Below are positions 18,717 to 28,157 of a DNA stretch of 64,000 bases, piece by piece. The DNA is from Vibrio sp. RE86 (GTDB lineage Bacteria > Pseudomonadota > Gammaproteobacteria > Enterobacterales > Vibrionaceae): NCBI RefSeq assembly GCF_013114545.1, contig NZ_VTXI01000003.1, positions 1-64,000 of the forward strand, written 5' to 3'. Numbering within the stretch: position 1 is the stretch's first letter; every line of letters starts with the position of its first letter. Position numbers and translations under genes: made by a program. Below the pieces are notes generated by a model that searched no databases, had not been told where the DNA came from, and was given only the letters and a program-made list of their open reading frames with translations.

Positions 18717-20724
18717 TCATCATCCCTGCTAGCTGAGACTGCATCTTACTGGTGGCATCCTGCATCGCCGTAAATTTGGCGTGAGTACGTTTCTCTAGAT
18801 TATCCATTCGACGATCTAGAGAGGCTTGATCATCTTCCAGTCGATAATTTCGCTCGACCAAACTACGTTCTCGGCTGCGGATTGAACCAGTTACCCCCGT
18901 CAAACCTTGAATTGCATCTTCCACTTTTTTAGCAAAGCCTTGATTACCGCCAAAGAAGTCTTCTAACTTGTTGAAGTTATTGTTGAGTTGGCGATCCAGC
19001 ATGTCATAGTTGATTTCAAGGTTACCTTGCCTTGTCGTGGTAATGCCGAACTCCGTCAGAGTTTTTAAATCTTGTGGAGCGGGTTCCACGCGAGAGGAGA
19101 AAACCGCTTTCAAGCGAGAGTCCGCACTACGCACGATACTGTCGCCAGACAATGGGCCTGCCATCCCTGTTCTAGGATCGACGCCACCTAACTCTTTAGA
19201 CACTTGATAGAATTGATTATATGCGGCAACAAATTGCTCGATATCTTCACGCACACCTTGACGATCGTATTCGATGTCGATCTCTGATGCCGGTTTACCT
19301 TTTTCGGTGCGGCCTTTAAGGGTCAAATCTACCCCATCGATCGCATCTTCAATGATGTTGTTGTCACTCGACAGTTGAGCAACTCCATCAAGCATGACTT
19401 TGGCATCTTGAGCCGATTGCACTTCCGTCATTCCTCGATACGTATCAAAGGACTCTTGTGCAGCATCGAGATCAGCCTGCGCTTGATCGATGCGTTCTAA
19501 ATACTCACGTTGGTCTTTAGGAAGGTTGGCGCGTTCGAGCTCTTTCGCTTGTTCAGGCGTTAACTCACCAGAAGCAACACGCTGTTGAAGCGCCACTTTT
19601 TCATCAACAAAGCCTTGTTCAATGCGCGCCTTTTCAGCATCCAATTTCGCTTTAGCTTCTTTTGGCGTCACATAAGAGTCAGTCAATGTACCAGACGCAG
19701 CCGCAGACCAGCCTGGGATATCAGGCATTTTCTCTTTCGCTTTCGCATCAAGTTGCGGCTCTGGCTCCCAGTAAGAATCAAGTAATGTACCAGAAGCGCT
19801 TTCACTCCAACCCGGAATGCGCTCTTCGGGTTTAAGATATTTGTTCGCTTCAATCCCCGCTTGCGCTGCGGCTGCCGTTGCCCCACTCGACATTTCATTG
19901 CCAGGTGTCGCCTCTTTAGCGGCATTTGGATCGGCATTTATTGCCGCTTGCTTCGACGCATCGGCAATCTCTTGGTCTACAATTTTTGCCGCATCAATAT
20001 TGCGCTGAGCAATTTTGTCTGCAATCAGCTGCTCGGCGGGATTAAGTGGAGAAAGCAGTGCTTGCGCCGCTGCCCTTGCGCGCTCTAAATCTTTAACGCG
20101 TTGTTCGAGTGTTTTATATTCAAGAAGTTTTAGTGAATCACCAGGTTTGGCGTCCACTGTCATAGAAACGTCGTTGGTTTCGCCCGACTTGTTCGAAGCA
20201 ACAATGAGTCGCGGGCCTTGTGTATCGTTGATAACAGCGGCTCGAACACCAGGATTAGATTTGCTGCCATTGATACCGCGTACGACATCAATCAGCTTAG
20301 AATTTTGTTGTACATCGACAGAGAACTTTTGGTCCCCTAACGAAATCTGCAGCTTGCCCGGGCCAAATTTCGCATCTTCAGGAAGTACATCTGATGCAAT
20401 TTTATGACTTTGAGCAAGCTGCAACACATCGATCGCATATCGACCAGCGATAGCTTCAGTGGTTGCTGTCGCAGATACGACCGCCTCGTCCGTAGTCTCG
20501 ACGGTTCTTGCGGCAAAAGCTTTCTCCTGACGAAAGCTCGCCATTAAGTTTTTCATCGTATCCAGCGACTCTTTGAGTCTGCCATAGGCACTGATACTGG
20601 AATCAATATTGGTCCGCTCATTGTCGATACGTTGCTGTTTAGGCACACGCTCCGCATCTACAATTTTGCTGACCATAGAATTGATATCCATGCCAGAATT
20701 CATGCCTATAGGGCCAAAACTCAT
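18703..20724 (-). CDS. fliD: Flagellar cap protein FliD (FlaH, HAP2)
   Basis: 673 aa, longer than enteric FliD but normal for Vibrio. The N-terminal domain starts MSFGPIGMNSGMDINSMVSK, and the C-terminal domain ends in the helical region with LTGVTGSIRSRERSLVERN. Between about 210 and 430 lies a Vibrio-type insertion rich in Ala, Lys and Glu, with two copies of IPGWSxxASGTLxDSY (about 40 residues apart). FliD caps the filament tip and folds incoming flagellin. It lies 19 bp after flaG. Confidence 0.93.
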   Translation of the reverse strand: MSFGPIGMNSGMDINSMVSKIVDAERVPKQQRIDNERTNIDSSISAYGRLKESLDTMKNLMASFRQEKAFAARTVETTDEAVVSATATTEAIAGRYAIDVLQLAQSHKIASDVLPEDAKFGPGKLQISLGDQKFSVDVQQNSKLIDVVRGINGSKSNPGVRAAVINDTQGPRLIVASNKSGETNDVSMTVDAKPGDSLKLLEYKTLEQRVKDLERARAAAQALLSPLNPAEQLIADKIAQRNIDAAKIVDQEIADASKQAAINADPNAAKEATPGNEMSSGATAAAAQAGIEANKYLKPEERIPGWSESASGTLLDSYWEPEPQLDAKAKEKMPDIPGWSAAASGTLTDSYVTPKEAKAKLDAEKARIEQGFVDEKVALQQRVASGELTPEQAKELERANLPKDQREYLERIDQAQADLDAAQESFDTYRGMTEVQSAQDAKVMLDGVAQLSSDNNIIEDAIDGVDLTLKGRTEKGKPASEIDIEYDRQGVREDIEQFVAAYNQFYQVSKELGGVDPRTGMAGPLSGDSIVRSADSRLKAVFSSRVEPAPQDLKTLTEFGITTTRQGNLEINYDMLDRQLNNNFNKLEDFFGGNQGFAKKVEDAIQGLTGVTGSIRSRERSLVERNYRLEDDQASLDRRMDNLEKRTHAKFTAMQDATSKMQSQLAGMMNALG

Positions 20725-20743
20725 TCATTCACCTCAAGTACGA

Positions 20744-21172
20744 TTACACCGATTGATTCACTAACCCTGAAGAGTATCGGGCCGTTTGTTCTCTCAATCG
20801 TCGTAATATTTCTAACATTTCCTCGTCGGGAATCTGACGAATAATGTCGCCAGTGTCCGCTTCGTAAATCGTTACAACATCCCTACCTGACTCTTCGTCA
20901 ACACGGAAAGACAAACCTTTGTTGATTGATGAAATAAAATCATTCATCTCAGCAACTATCCGCTCTCGTTCTGCTTTATTCAGCTTTTCACGTTCTTTCG
21001 AAGCTTCTATCGCCTTTTCAACAGATTGAGCAGCTCGCTCTGTCATCTCCGATGTAGAAACCTGTTCCTTTTTTGAGGAAACCTGCTGTACACCATCGTA
21101 CCTTGAAGCAAATTTAGTGCCACTTTCTGAGCCATAAGGCTGGATGTTCGATGTGTAGGATGGTATTTCCAT
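20744..21172 (-). CDS. flaG: Flagellar protein FlaG
   Basis: 142 aa. The N-terminal half is polar and variable, and a charged helix (EREKLNKAERERIVAEM) is central. The C-terminal part has the FlaG signature FRVDEESGRDVVTIYEADTG with IRQIPDEEMLEILRRL. FlaG influences filament length in several bacteria; its exact role is unclear. It lies 71 bp after flaA. I found no convincing promoter in that gap, so read-through from the flagellin promoter is possible. Confidence 0.92.
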   Translation of the reverse strand: MEIPSYTSNIQPYGSESGTKFASRYDGVQQVSSKKEQVSTSEMTERAAQSVEKAIEASKEREKLNKAERERIVAEMNDFISSINKGLSFRVDEESGRDVVTIYEADTGDIIRQIPDEEMLEILRRLREQTARYSSGLVNQSV

Positions 21173-21243
21173 AACGATCTCCCTTCCACCTTAGCAGGTT
21201 ACAACATTCTGTTGCACCAATAAGCTCTAACCGAACTTATCGA

Positions 21244-22377
21244 TTAACCTAGTAAGCTAAGAGCTGCCGACGGAGACTGCTTCGCCTGGGCTAGAATCGA
21301 AGTACTCGCCTGCTGAAGGATTTGCGATTTAGTCATCGCCGTCGTTTCCTTCGCATAATCAGTATCAACAATACGACTACGAGACGCGTTTACGTTCTCG
21401 TTGATGTTATCTAGGTTACTGATCGCGTGACCAAAACGGTTTTGGAAAGCACCCAATTCGGCACGTTGACTATCAACTGTTTTTAGTGCTCCATCGATAA
21501 CAGAAACGGCCATCTGAGAACCCGCAACCGTTGTTACGTCCACATCAGAAACAGTACGCTGCTCCGCTGCACCAAAACCAATTTCACCGCCTAAACCACC
21601 TCCGATAGTGACGTCTGTAGCGACTTTGTTAGTCGCTGCAAATAGCTGAAGCTTACCGTCTTCACCAACAGAAGCTTTCACATCCTCACTTTGTCCATTG
21701 ATGTACGTAGCTAGCTGCTCAATATCGTCGCCTTCTTTAGCGTTGATAGTGATGTTTTTCGCTTCACCATGTACATCAGTATAGCCTAGAGTTAGATCCG
21801 TCGAACCAGCAGAAACCGCCCAATCAGGAGCCTTAGCTGCAGCAGCTACATAGGCTTTACCGCCCATATCAGCGGTATCAGAACGCATGTTTCTGATCGA
21901 AAGCTGAACCGCCTCACCTGAGCTTGCTCCGATTTGGAATGATTTATCACCAAACGTACCGTTAAGAAGTTTGTTACCACCAAAAGAGGTCGTTTCTGCG
22001 ATACGGTTTAGTTCATCATTAAGTGCGGTTACCTCTTCTTGGATCGCAATACGCTCACCACGAGAGTTAGAACCGTTTGAAGATTGAAGTGCCAAATCAC
22101 GCATACGTTGAAGGATGTTGGTTGTCTCATTCATCGCACCTTCAGCGGTTTGAGCAATTGAGATACCATCATTGGCATTCTTTACAGCCATGTCTAGACC
22201 ACGGCTTTGTGAGTTTAAGCGGTTGGAAATTTGCAAACCAGCAGCGTCATCACGAGCACTGTTGATTTTATAACCAGAAGATAGACGCTCCATCGATTTC
22301 TGCATGCCATCAGTCGCACCGTTTAGGTAACGCTGTGCGGTCATTGCAGACACGTTCGTGTTTACATTAATTGCCAT
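21244..22377 (-). CDS. flaA: Polar flagellin, FlaA-type
   Basis: 377 aa. It has the D0/D1 N-terminus ([18 protein letters not shown]), a variable middle and the D0 C-terminus ([20 protein letters not shown]). It is the third of three tandem paralogs. The name follows the flaFBA order of V. parahaemolyticus. The DNA is more diverged from flaF than from flaB. A sigma-28 type promoter lies at 22458-22484 and a terminator of the preceding gene at 22562-22590, so it is transcribed on its own. Confidence 0.9.
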   Translation of the reverse strand: MAINVNTNVSAMTAQRYLNGATDGMQKSMERLSSGYKINSARDDAAGLQISNRLNSQSRGLDMAVKNANDGISIAQTAEGAMNETTNILQRMRDLALQSSNGSNSRGERIAIQEEVTALNDELNRIAETTSFGGNKLLNGTFGDKSFQIGASSGEAVQLSIRNMRSDTADMGGKAYVAAAAKAPDWAVSAGSTDLTLGYTDVHGEAKNITINAKEGDDIEQLATYINGQSEDVKASVGEDGKLQLFAATNKVATDVTIGGGLGGEIGFGAAEQRTVSDVDVTTVAGSQMAVSVIDGALKTVDSQRAELGAFQNRFGHAISNLDNINENVNASRSRIVDTDYAKETTAMTKSQILQQASTSILAQAKQSPSAALSLLG

Positions 22378-22457
22378 GTTTGATCTCCTTAGGCATTAGG
22401 GCGATGTACCTTTGCGTCTCTCACCTCGCATCAGCACATCTCATTTCTCTCAATCCT

Positions 22458-22484
22458 TTAACGGCGAGTGAAAAAATACCTTTA
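22458..22484 (-). promoter_or_regulatory. Sigma-28 (FliA) type promoter of flaA
   Basis: The minus strand reads TAAA, 15 bases, then GCCGTTAA, close to the flagellar consensus TAAA-N15-GCCGATAA. It is 80 bp upstream of the start codon. Confidence 0.8.
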
Positions 22485-22561
22485 GAGAAAATTTTAATTA
22501 TTTCTTACTTTTTACAATTAACAGTATGAAATGTGATAAAGATCATCTATTTAGCAGACAT

Positions 22562-22590
22562 AAAAAAATCCAGCCGAAGCTGGATTTTTT
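22562..22590 (-). terminator. Rho-independent terminator after flaB
   Basis: A stem AAAATCCAGC/GCTGGATTTT with a CGAA-type tetraloop is followed by T on the minus strand, just past the flaB stop. Confidence 0.88.
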
Positions 22591-22604
22591 CGTGGTAACT
22601 AAGA

Positions 22605-23738
22605 TTAACCTAGCAGACCTAATGCCGAGTTCGGCGCTTGCTTCGCTTGAGCAAGGATAGAGCTTGACGCTTGAGAAAGAATTTGCGACTTAGTTAGTGC
22701 CGTTGTTTCTTTCGCGAAGTCAGTGTCTTTGATACGGCTCTTAGATGCATTCACGTTTTCGTTGATGTTATCTAAGTTGTTGATAGCGTGGTTGAAGCGG
22801 TTCTGGAATGCACCCAGCTCAGCACGGTGGCTATCTACGTTTTTAAGTGCAGCATCAACGATTGCAACAGACTCTTGTGCACCGCCAACTGAGGTTACGT
22901 CGATAGTATCAACAGTTACCGATGTTGCTGCGCCCATTGCAAGTTCACCTGCTAGACCACCAGAGAAAGCAACTGCGCCATCAACCTTATCTGAACCAGC
23001 AAATACTTGTAGTTGACCATCTTCGTTTACAGACGCTTTAACTAAGTCAGTTTGACCGTTAATGTACGTTGCTAATTCTTCAATATCGTCGCCTTCTTTA
23101 GCGTTGATAGTGATAGTTTGAGCAACACCGTCAGTGTCAGTTAGGTTTACTGTTAGGTCGTTTGCGCCAGCAGCGACTGTCCAGTTTGCATCTTTCGCGT
23201 TTGCAGCTTGGAAGCTTTGACCACCCATTTTAGAGTCATCAGAGCGCATGTTGTTTAGTGAAAGCATTACTGCTTCACCGTTGTCCGCACCAATCTGCAT
23301 TGATTTAGTGCCGAACGTGCCGTTTAGTAGCTTGTTACCACCGAAAGAAGTTGTTTCAGCGATACGGTTAAGTTCGTCGTTAAGTGCTGTTACTTCTTCT
23401 TGAATCGCTACACGCTCAGATTTTGAGTTTGAACCGTTCGCAGACTGTAGTGATAGGTCACGCATACGTTGTAGGATGTTCGTCGTCTCATTCATCGCAC
23501 CTTCAGCAGTCTGCGCGATAGAGATACCGTCGTTCGCGTTACGTACAGCAACGTCTAGACCACGGCTTTGCACGTTTAAGCGGTTAGAGATTTGAAGACC
23601 CGCTGCATCGTCTTTAGCGCTGTTGATCTTAGAACCAGATGACAAACGCTCCATTGAAGTTTGTTGAGCATTGTTCGCGCTGTTTAGGTAACGCTGAGCT
23701 GTCATTGCTGATACGTTGGTGTTTACATTCACTGCCAT
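22605..23738 (-). CDS. flaB: Polar flagellin, FlaB-type
   Basis: 377 aa from ATG 23738. The frame is open for 24 codons further upstream, but the flagellin start [18 protein letters not shown] and a GGAG ribosome site fix this start. N- and C-terminal D0/D1 regions are complete and the variable centre differs from flaA and flaF. Filament flagellins are exported through the type III apparatus and polymerized under FliD. It has its own sigma-28 promoter at 23822-23848. Confidence 0.9.
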   Translation of the reverse strand: MAVNVNTNVSAMTAQRYLNSANNAQQTSMERLSSGSKINSAKDDAAGLQISNRLNVQSRGLDVAVRNANDGISIAQTAEGAMNETTNILQRMRDLSLQSANGSNSKSERVAIQEEVTALNDELNRIAETTSFGGNKLLNGTFGTKSMQIGADNGEAVMLSLNNMRSDDSKMGGQSFQAANAKDANWTVAAGANDLTVNLTDTDGVAQTITINAKEGDDIEELATYINGQTDLVKASVNEDGQLQVFAGSDKVDGAVAFSGGLAGELAMGAATSVTVDTIDVTSVGGAQESVAIVDAALKNVDSHRAELGAFQNRFNHAINNLDNINENVNASKSRIKDTDFAKETTALTKSQILSQASSSILAQAKQAPNSALGLLG

Positions 23739-23821
23739 GGTGATTTCTCCGTTTGATTTTCCGATGTTTCCGGTTTCCGACGTCTCGGAAAACCAAAGTA
23801 GTTCTCTCAAAGTTACAATTA

Positions 23822-23848
23822 TTAACGGCGCTATTTTCGAAACCTTGA
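23822..23848 (-). promoter_or_regulatory. Sigma-28 (FliA) type promoter of flaB
   Basis: The minus strand reads TCAA, 15 bases, then GCCGTTAA. The box is the same as for flaA, with one change in the -35 part. Confidence 0.75.
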
Positions 23849-23972
23849 GGATTTTTTTAAGTTTTTTTTGAAAAAAGTTCGTTTGAAAGGAAAAGCGTGA
23901 TTAAAGGTCAATAAAGTCATTTTTTTGCTAAAGCTTTCACTTTGGCTGTCGATAACCCTTTCTTGCTTCAAA

Positions 23973-25106
23973 TTAGCCGAGCAAAGTTATGGCTAAATTA
24001 GGCTGTTGCTTGGCTTGAGCAAGTATTGAGGTACTGACTTGCTGAAGAATCTGCTGCTTGACCATCTGAGTCGTTTCTTTAGCGTAATCGGTATCTTTAA
24101 TGCGGCTATTGGATGCTGAAAGGTTTTCGTTCACATTGCCTAAGTTGTTAATGGCATGCTCGAAACGATTCTGCATTGCACCTAGCTCAGCACGATGACT
24201 ATCGACATACTTTAATGCCGTATCAATTACCGATACCGCTCTCTGGGCTCCACCGACGTCAGAAATATCTATATTATCAACCGCTTCATAACCCGAGAGG
24301 TTCATTCCTAGTTCACTGGCTAGCGCCCCAGAGAATGCAATAGTGCCTGACGTTTCACTGCCCGCCATAAAGATTTGCAACTGCCCTTCTTCATTCACAG
24401 ACGCTGATACTTTGTCAGTTTGGCCATTGATATAAGTAGCTAACTCTTCAATATCATCCCCCGCTTTCGCGTTAATAGAGATGGTTTCTTGCTGGCCTTG
24501 CGCATTGGTGTATTGCATAGTGAGCGCTTCATTGCCTTGGGTGACTTGCCAACTATCATCAGCTTTACCCGAGGCCATATAGCTAAACCCGCCCATATCG
24601 ATACTGTCAGAGCGCATATTTTTCAAAGAGACTTGAACGGCTTCACCCGAACTGGCACCAATTTGAAAAGAAGAAGATGAAAACGAACCATTGAGCAATT
24701 TTCGACCACCAAAAGCGGTCGTTTCAGCGATTCGATTCAATTCATCATTTAAAGCGCCCATTTCTTCCTGTAGGGCAACACGCTCTGACTGACTATTTGA
24801 ACCATTGGACGACTGCAAAGACAAATCACGCATGCGCTGTAAGATATTGGTGGTTTCATTCATTGCACCTTCAGCGGTTTGCATAATTGAAATACCATCA
24901 TTGGCATTACGCATCGCAACATCCAGGCCGCGCATTTGCGACTCTAGCCGATTGGAGATCTGCAAGCCTGCTGCGTCATCTTTCGCACTGTTAATTCGAC
25001 TGCCCGACGCCAGTCTCTCTAGAGACTGGTTAAGCAAATCCGTCGCATTCGTCAGGTGACGCTGCGCGGTCATTGCAGAGACATTGGTATTAACAGTAAT
25101 GGCCAT
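23973..25106 (-). CDS. flaF: Polar flagellin, FlaF-type
   Basis: 377 aa, first of the three tandem flagellins in transcript order. The N-terminus is [20 protein letters not shown] and the C-terminus [20 protein letters not shown]. It is the most diverged of the three: the second helix has [19 protein letters not shown] and several conserved positions differ. Codon use looks a little less biased than in flaB, so it may be the less expressed one (inference). The name follows the flaFBA order of related vibrios. Confidence 0.88.
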   Translation of the reverse strand: MAITVNTNVSAMTAQRHLTNATDLLNQSLERLASGSRINSAKDDAAGLQISNRLESQMRGLDVAMRNANDGISIMQTAEGAMNETTNILQRMRDLSLQSSNGSNSQSERVALQEEMGALNDELNRIAETTAFGGRKLLNGSFSSSSFQIGASSGEAVQVSLKNMRSDSIDMGGFSYMASGKADDSWQVTQGNEALTMQYTNAQGQQETISINAKAGDDIEELATYINGQTDKVSASVNEEGQLQIFMAGSETSGTIAFSGALASELGMNLSGYEAVDNIDISDVGGAQRAVSVIDTALKYVDSHRAELGAMQNRFEHAINNLGNVNENLSASNSRIKDTDYAKETTQMVKQQILQQVSTSILAQAKQQPNLAITLLG

Positions 25107-25139
25107 AACAAGAGTTGATCCTTTTTCCGATTACTCTTT

Positions 25140-25166
25140 GTATCGGCCAAATGGTTAATTCTTTAA
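25140..25166 (-). promoter_or_regulatory. Sigma-28 (FliA) type promoter of flaF
   Basis: The minus strand carries TTAAAGAA and, further on, GCCGATAC, with TTAA-N15 spacing (or TAAA-N14). It is about 35 bp upstream of the flaF start, just beyond a terminator. Confidence 0.7.
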
Positions 25167-25179
25167 TCAAAAAGGAATA

Positions 25180-25204
25180 AAAAAACCGAGCACTTGGCTC
25201 GGTT
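25180..25204 (-). terminator. Rho-independent terminator after the Dyp peroxidase gene
   Basis: A stem AACCGAG/CTCGGTT with a 7-nt loop is followed by seven T on the minus strand. It insulates flaF from the peroxidase gene. Confidence 0.85.
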
Positions 25205-25234
25205 CATCATGATTCAATTTGTCGACTTAGCGAT

Positions 25235-26137
25235 TTACTTTACAGATAGTGATTGAAGCATGTCCGCTGATGGTGCAAAGAAATAAGCGCCCGTCACTGC
25301 TTTAGTAAAGCGAAGCAGTTGGTCTGTCTTGCCATCTGTCACGCCATACATGCTTTCCAGCATAGCTTTGAAGTTATGCAGCGTATTACAGTAAGCAATA
25401 AACAGTAGACCATGTTCACCAGACACACTGCCGTATGGCAAGCTATGACGAACAATCTTCAGGCCTTTGCCCTCTTCTTTAATATCAACGCGACCAACAT
25501 GAGATGCGGCCGGAACATCATCTAACTCGATAGAATCTGGCTTAGTACGGCCGATCACTTTCTCTTGCGCCGAAACATTCAAGCGGTTCCATGATGGTAG
25601 GTTATGAATGAAACGCTGCACCATCACATAGCTGCCACCAGCAAATTCACCTTGAGGAATGATTGCCACTTCTTCACGCTGAGCCTCTTTCGGGTTCTCA
25701 GTGCCATCAACGAAATCGGTCATATCGCGTGAATCTAGATAGCGGTAACCGTATGTTTCATCAACCACTGACACGTTCTCTGAAACTTGAGCAAAGAACT
25801 TACGCAATAGATAGAAATGCAGATCGTGACGATTCGAATGGCAGTGAATCAGAACATCCACATCAGAACTAGGCGCGACAACCTCTCCCTCACCAAGTTC
25901 TGGAAAATCGATTAACTCAGCAGGCATCTCAGCATTTAGCTTGCTCCAAAATGCTTTGGTAAACGCGATTGATAACGTTAGCTCTGCACCTGGCTGTTGA
26001 GCATTCAGTTCCGATACCAATTCTGGCAACGCTTTTAATTGCTCTAGAACGGCCTGTGGGTTTTGGCTTACCTTTAATAAGGTGTATTGAGCGAAAGGAC
26101 CTGCTTCAGGAAGAATCGCACTTTGAGGGTATGACAT
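25235..26137 (-). CDS. Dyp-type heme peroxidase, YfeX-like
   Basis: 300 aa, the length of YfeX-type cytosolic Dyp peroxidases. The GxxDG-type motif is FVDGTENP with Asp144. The probable heme-ligand His is in ASHVGR (His213) and the distal Arg in IVRHSLPYG (Arg230). These three positions match the spacing of E. coli YfeX. No signal peptide is seen, so it acts in the cytoplasm, unlike EfeB. It oxidizes porphyrin-like or dye substrates with peroxide; the natural substrate is uncertain. It is a single gene with its own terminator. Confidence 0.92.
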   Translation of the reverse strand: MSYPQSAILPEAGPFAQYTLLKVSQNPQAVLEQLKALPELVSELNAQQPGAELTLSIAFTKAFWSKLNAEMPAELIDFPELGEGEVVAPSSDVDVLIHCHSNRHDLHFYLLRKFFAQVSENVSVVDETYGYRYLDSRDMTDFVDGTENPKEAQREEVAIIPQGEFAGGSYVMVQRFIHNLPSWNRLNVSAQEKVIGRTKPDSIELDDVPAASHVGRVDIKEEGKGLKIVRHSLPYGSVSGEHGLLFIAYCNTLHNFKAMLESMYGVTDGKTDQLLRFTKAVTGAYFFAPSADMLQSLSVK

Positions 26138-26221
26138 TATTTTTTCCTCACTGTTCTAATTTTTGCTCAGTGTATTTCGTTTTGATTTATAAATATTGAT
26201 AGTGATCATCGCTTGATAAGA

Positions 26222-26680
26222 TCACGGTGTAGGAGGTGCCTGAAAGCTGTCTCGTACACTACGGCTGTTACCAATATAAAGAATTAACCATAGCAGTAGC
26301 AACATCTCGACACCATTAGTCCAACTAAAGGTGCCGTGCACAAGGTAAACATGGTAAAGGCTTTGCGATAACTGCGCTGCGGCGGTGATTAGGGTAATAC
26401 TCCTTCCCCAAGCCACCATCTTATTCAATCGGGTTCTGTCGGGGTTTCTCAACCCTATCAACCACATCAATATAATACTAGGAACGCCCATTGCTAAACC
26501 TAGATACAGCATTGTGTGGTCAGGGTAGATAATAGATAAAATCTTGCTACCGCTTTCTCGGCTTGCGCCTGCAACAACAAAGACTATCCAAGCCTTAGCC
26601 AAAAACAGCCAACTCAGCCAAAGAAGTTTCGGGGCTTTTAAAAAACCATGTTTATCGTATTGTTCGATCGCGTAACGCAC
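26222..26680 (-). CDS. DUF2919 family inner-membrane protein (YfeZ-like)
   Basis: 152 aa with about four membrane helices (near 22-42, 57-75, 88-105, 122-138). The N-terminal pattern YDKHGFLKAPKLLWLSW is typical of the DUF2919 / YfeZ group. Its function is unknown. It lies next to the yfeX-like gene, as yfeZ and yfeX are neighbours in enterics, which supports the assignment. Confidence 0.82.
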   Translation of the reverse strand: MRYAIEQYDKHGFLKAPKLLWLSWLFLAKAWIVFVVAGASRESGSKILSIIYPDHTMLYLGLAMGVPSIILMWLIGLRNPDRTRLNKMVAWGRSITLITAAAQLSQSLYHVYLVHGTFSWTNGVEMLLLLWLILYIGNSRSVRDSFQAPPTP

Positions 26681-26835
26681 TGAGACTAAACCGCAATGAT
26701 GATCTAAAGTTCCACTCTATACTAAACATGGGCATTTGCTAACTGATAGATTGAAGTCATCATGATTTTGTTCATCGCCCTATAATCAGATCATGATAGG
26801 ATAACTTCATCTTTGATCTCGCAAGACCTATCATT

Positions 26836-27180
26836 ATGAAAAACAAAGTCGTTCCGTCACAAGAAACGCAAACCGAAGCAATGAAAATTGCTAAAGCGAC
26901 GCAAAAGCCAGGTCAAACCAAAGAGCAAACGAAACTTATTGCTCAAGGGATTGAGAAAGGTATCGCCCAATATAAGAAACAACAAAAAGAGCGTTCAAGA
27001 CAAACTGACAAAGCTAAAAAGAAAGCTCAGAAATCAAAGCAAGTGGCTGCGCAAACTCAGCAATCTAACGTCGCAGTCGAGGAAACATCGCCAACCTCCA
27101 CCAGCAAACACTCATTGCTACCTTGGGGGCTGCTAGCGCTCAGTTGGATAGGGTTTATCTTCTATGTTACGCAAAACTAA
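26836..27180 (+). CDS. DUF2956 family small membrane protein
   Basis: 114 aa. A Lys/Gln/Thr-rich N-terminal two thirds (basic, probably helical) is followed by one C-terminal membrane helix at about 94-110, ending YVTQN. This tail-anchored layout is typical of DUF2956 in vibrios. Its function is unknown. The last 17 bp overlap the start of the following lipoprotein gene, so the two are co-expressed. Confidence 0.82.
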   Translation: MKNKVVPSQETQTEAMKIAKATQKPGQTKEQTKLIAQGIEKGIAQYKKQQKERSRQTDKAKKKAQKSKQVAAQTQQSNVAVEETSPTSTSKHSLLPWGLLALSWIGFIFYVTQN

Positions 27181-27508
27181 ATCGCTACTTTTCGTTTTAT
27201 CGGCACTCTTTATTGCAGGTTGTTCAACACCAACTAAACAGCTTCATGCCGAGGCTGAGGTGGTGCACTTAAGAATTGACGCATCGTTTGATGCTGACGA
27301 CTGCGAATGGTTAGGAGAAGTTACGGGTAGTGAAGGACACTGGTACAGCTACTTGTTTTTTCCAAACGATGTGATGGTACAAGGAGCACAAAACGATATT
27401 AAAAACCGTGCGAAGAAGCTTGGTGCTAACACCGTCTTTATGGTCAACTCTCAGAACTTTGTTACCTCGTTTACATTGATGGGCAACGCTTACCACTGTC
27501 CAAATTAA
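27164..27508 (+). CDS. DUF4156 family lipoprotein
   Basis: 114 aa with a lipoprotein signal: a hydrophobic stretch at 8-17, then the lipobox IAGC with Cys20. The mature part contains a conserved Cys-Glu-Trp-Leu-Gly-Glu-Val patch and a C-terminal YHCPN, as in DUF4156 proteins. It is probably anchored in the outer membrane and has no known function. It ends just before a bidirectional terminator. Confidence 0.83.
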   Translation: MLRKTKSLLFVLSALFIAGCSTPTKQLHAEAEVVHLRIDASFDADDCEWLGEVTGSEGHWYSYLFFPNDVMVQGAQNDIKNRAKKLGANTVFMVNSQNFVTSFTLMGNAYHCPN

Positions 27509-27524
27509 CTCACACCCTAAAACG

Positions 27525-27555
27525 AAAAAACCTAGCGTCTCATGCTAGGTTTTTT
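27525..27555. terminator. Bidirectional terminator
   Basis: A stem AAAAAACCTAGC/GCTAGGTTTTTT with a 7-nt loop lies between the convergent lipoprotein gene (+) and the winged-helix gene (-) and has T tracts on both strands. Confidence 0.9.
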
Positions 27556-27559
27556 ATAT

Positions 27560-27847
27560 CTAGGCGTTGAACCCTAGGCTCGCGGCAATATCGGTTCGGC
27601 GATCAATGACCCATTGGCTATCAAAAGGCCCCCAATCGGACAGCTGATAATAACCATCATTGTGGCGTCGACCATCTTGCACAAATGCGAGTTCAATGCC
27701 TATCCCAGGTAGCGCTTTAATCACGTCTTGAATCGTACGACGTGGCCAGCCTGTTTGCTCAATCAGTTTTGGGACATTTGGGCGCTCTAAGTTTTCGACC
27801 AATAATGCAAGATACAAGCGCCTTGCAAAAACAGGACTCAATTCCAT
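27560..27847 (-). CDS. Small winged-helix DNA-binding protein
   Basis: 95 aa. Residues about 18-50 form a helix-turn-helix pattern (NVPKLIEQTGWPRRTIQDVI), and the C-terminal part DGRRHNDGYYQLSDWGPF looks like a wing plus tail. It resembles the YfeC-type small regulators found in gammaproteobacteria. The target is unknown; no partner gene is nearby except the divergent arsC-like gene start 200 bp away. Confidence 0.7.
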   Translation of the reverse strand: MELSPVFARRLYLALLVENLERPNVPKLIEQTGWPRRTIQDVIKALPGIGIELAFVQDGRRHNDGYYQLSDWGPFDSQWVIDRRTDIAASLGFNA

Positions 27848-28035
27848 TGATACCTCCTATAAATTTCTAGAGTCATTATTTCTGTTTTGTCCTGCTATGT
27901 GTTGCGTTTGATCAAAAACTCTACGATCGCCATAGTTTGAAACACATTTTTTTTGCTCAATGAAATATATCCATCACACTTTTGTCTCTGTAGATAGTTC
28001 CTGATAGGATGCTTGAATAACAAAAAAGTCACTTT

Positions 28036-28083
28036 CAAAGGTTCAACAATGACAATCACTATGTATGGTATTCCTAACTGCGA
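28036..28083 (+). repeat. Direct repeat, left copy (arsC-like gene start)
   Basis: These 48 bp match 29195-29242 with one mismatch. The repeat covers 13 bp of leader and the first 12 codons of the arsC-like gene. It bounds a 1.1-kb islet and may be an attachment site duplicated on insertion. Confidence 0.9.
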
Positions 28084-28150
28084 GGCGTTTAGAACACTTC
28101 CGTACATTAAAGCAAAACCCCTTAACTGGTCGCTTTTATTAGAAAAATAG
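28049..28150 (+). pseudogene. Truncated copy of the arsC-like gene start
   Basis: The first 11 codons are those of the intact gene at 29208 (MTITMYGIPNC); the frame then runs into unrelated sequence and stops after 33 codons. The sequence directly after the stop, TAGGAGTAAT, serves as ribosome site for the next ORF. The leader and promoter of the original gene therefore now precede the islet ORF. Confidence 0.85.
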
Positions 28151-28157
28151 GAGTAAT

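Noticed and set aside
21173..21243. Sigma-54 promoter before flaG (TTGGTGCAACAGAATGTTG)
   Set aside because: The -12 GC is missing at the required 10-base distance.
28077..28140. GAGGCGTTTAG stretch as an integron attC/cassette boundary
   Set aside because: It resembles a Vibrio cassette border, but the core-site pattern GTTRRRY does not fit and no attC hairpin is seen at the right end.
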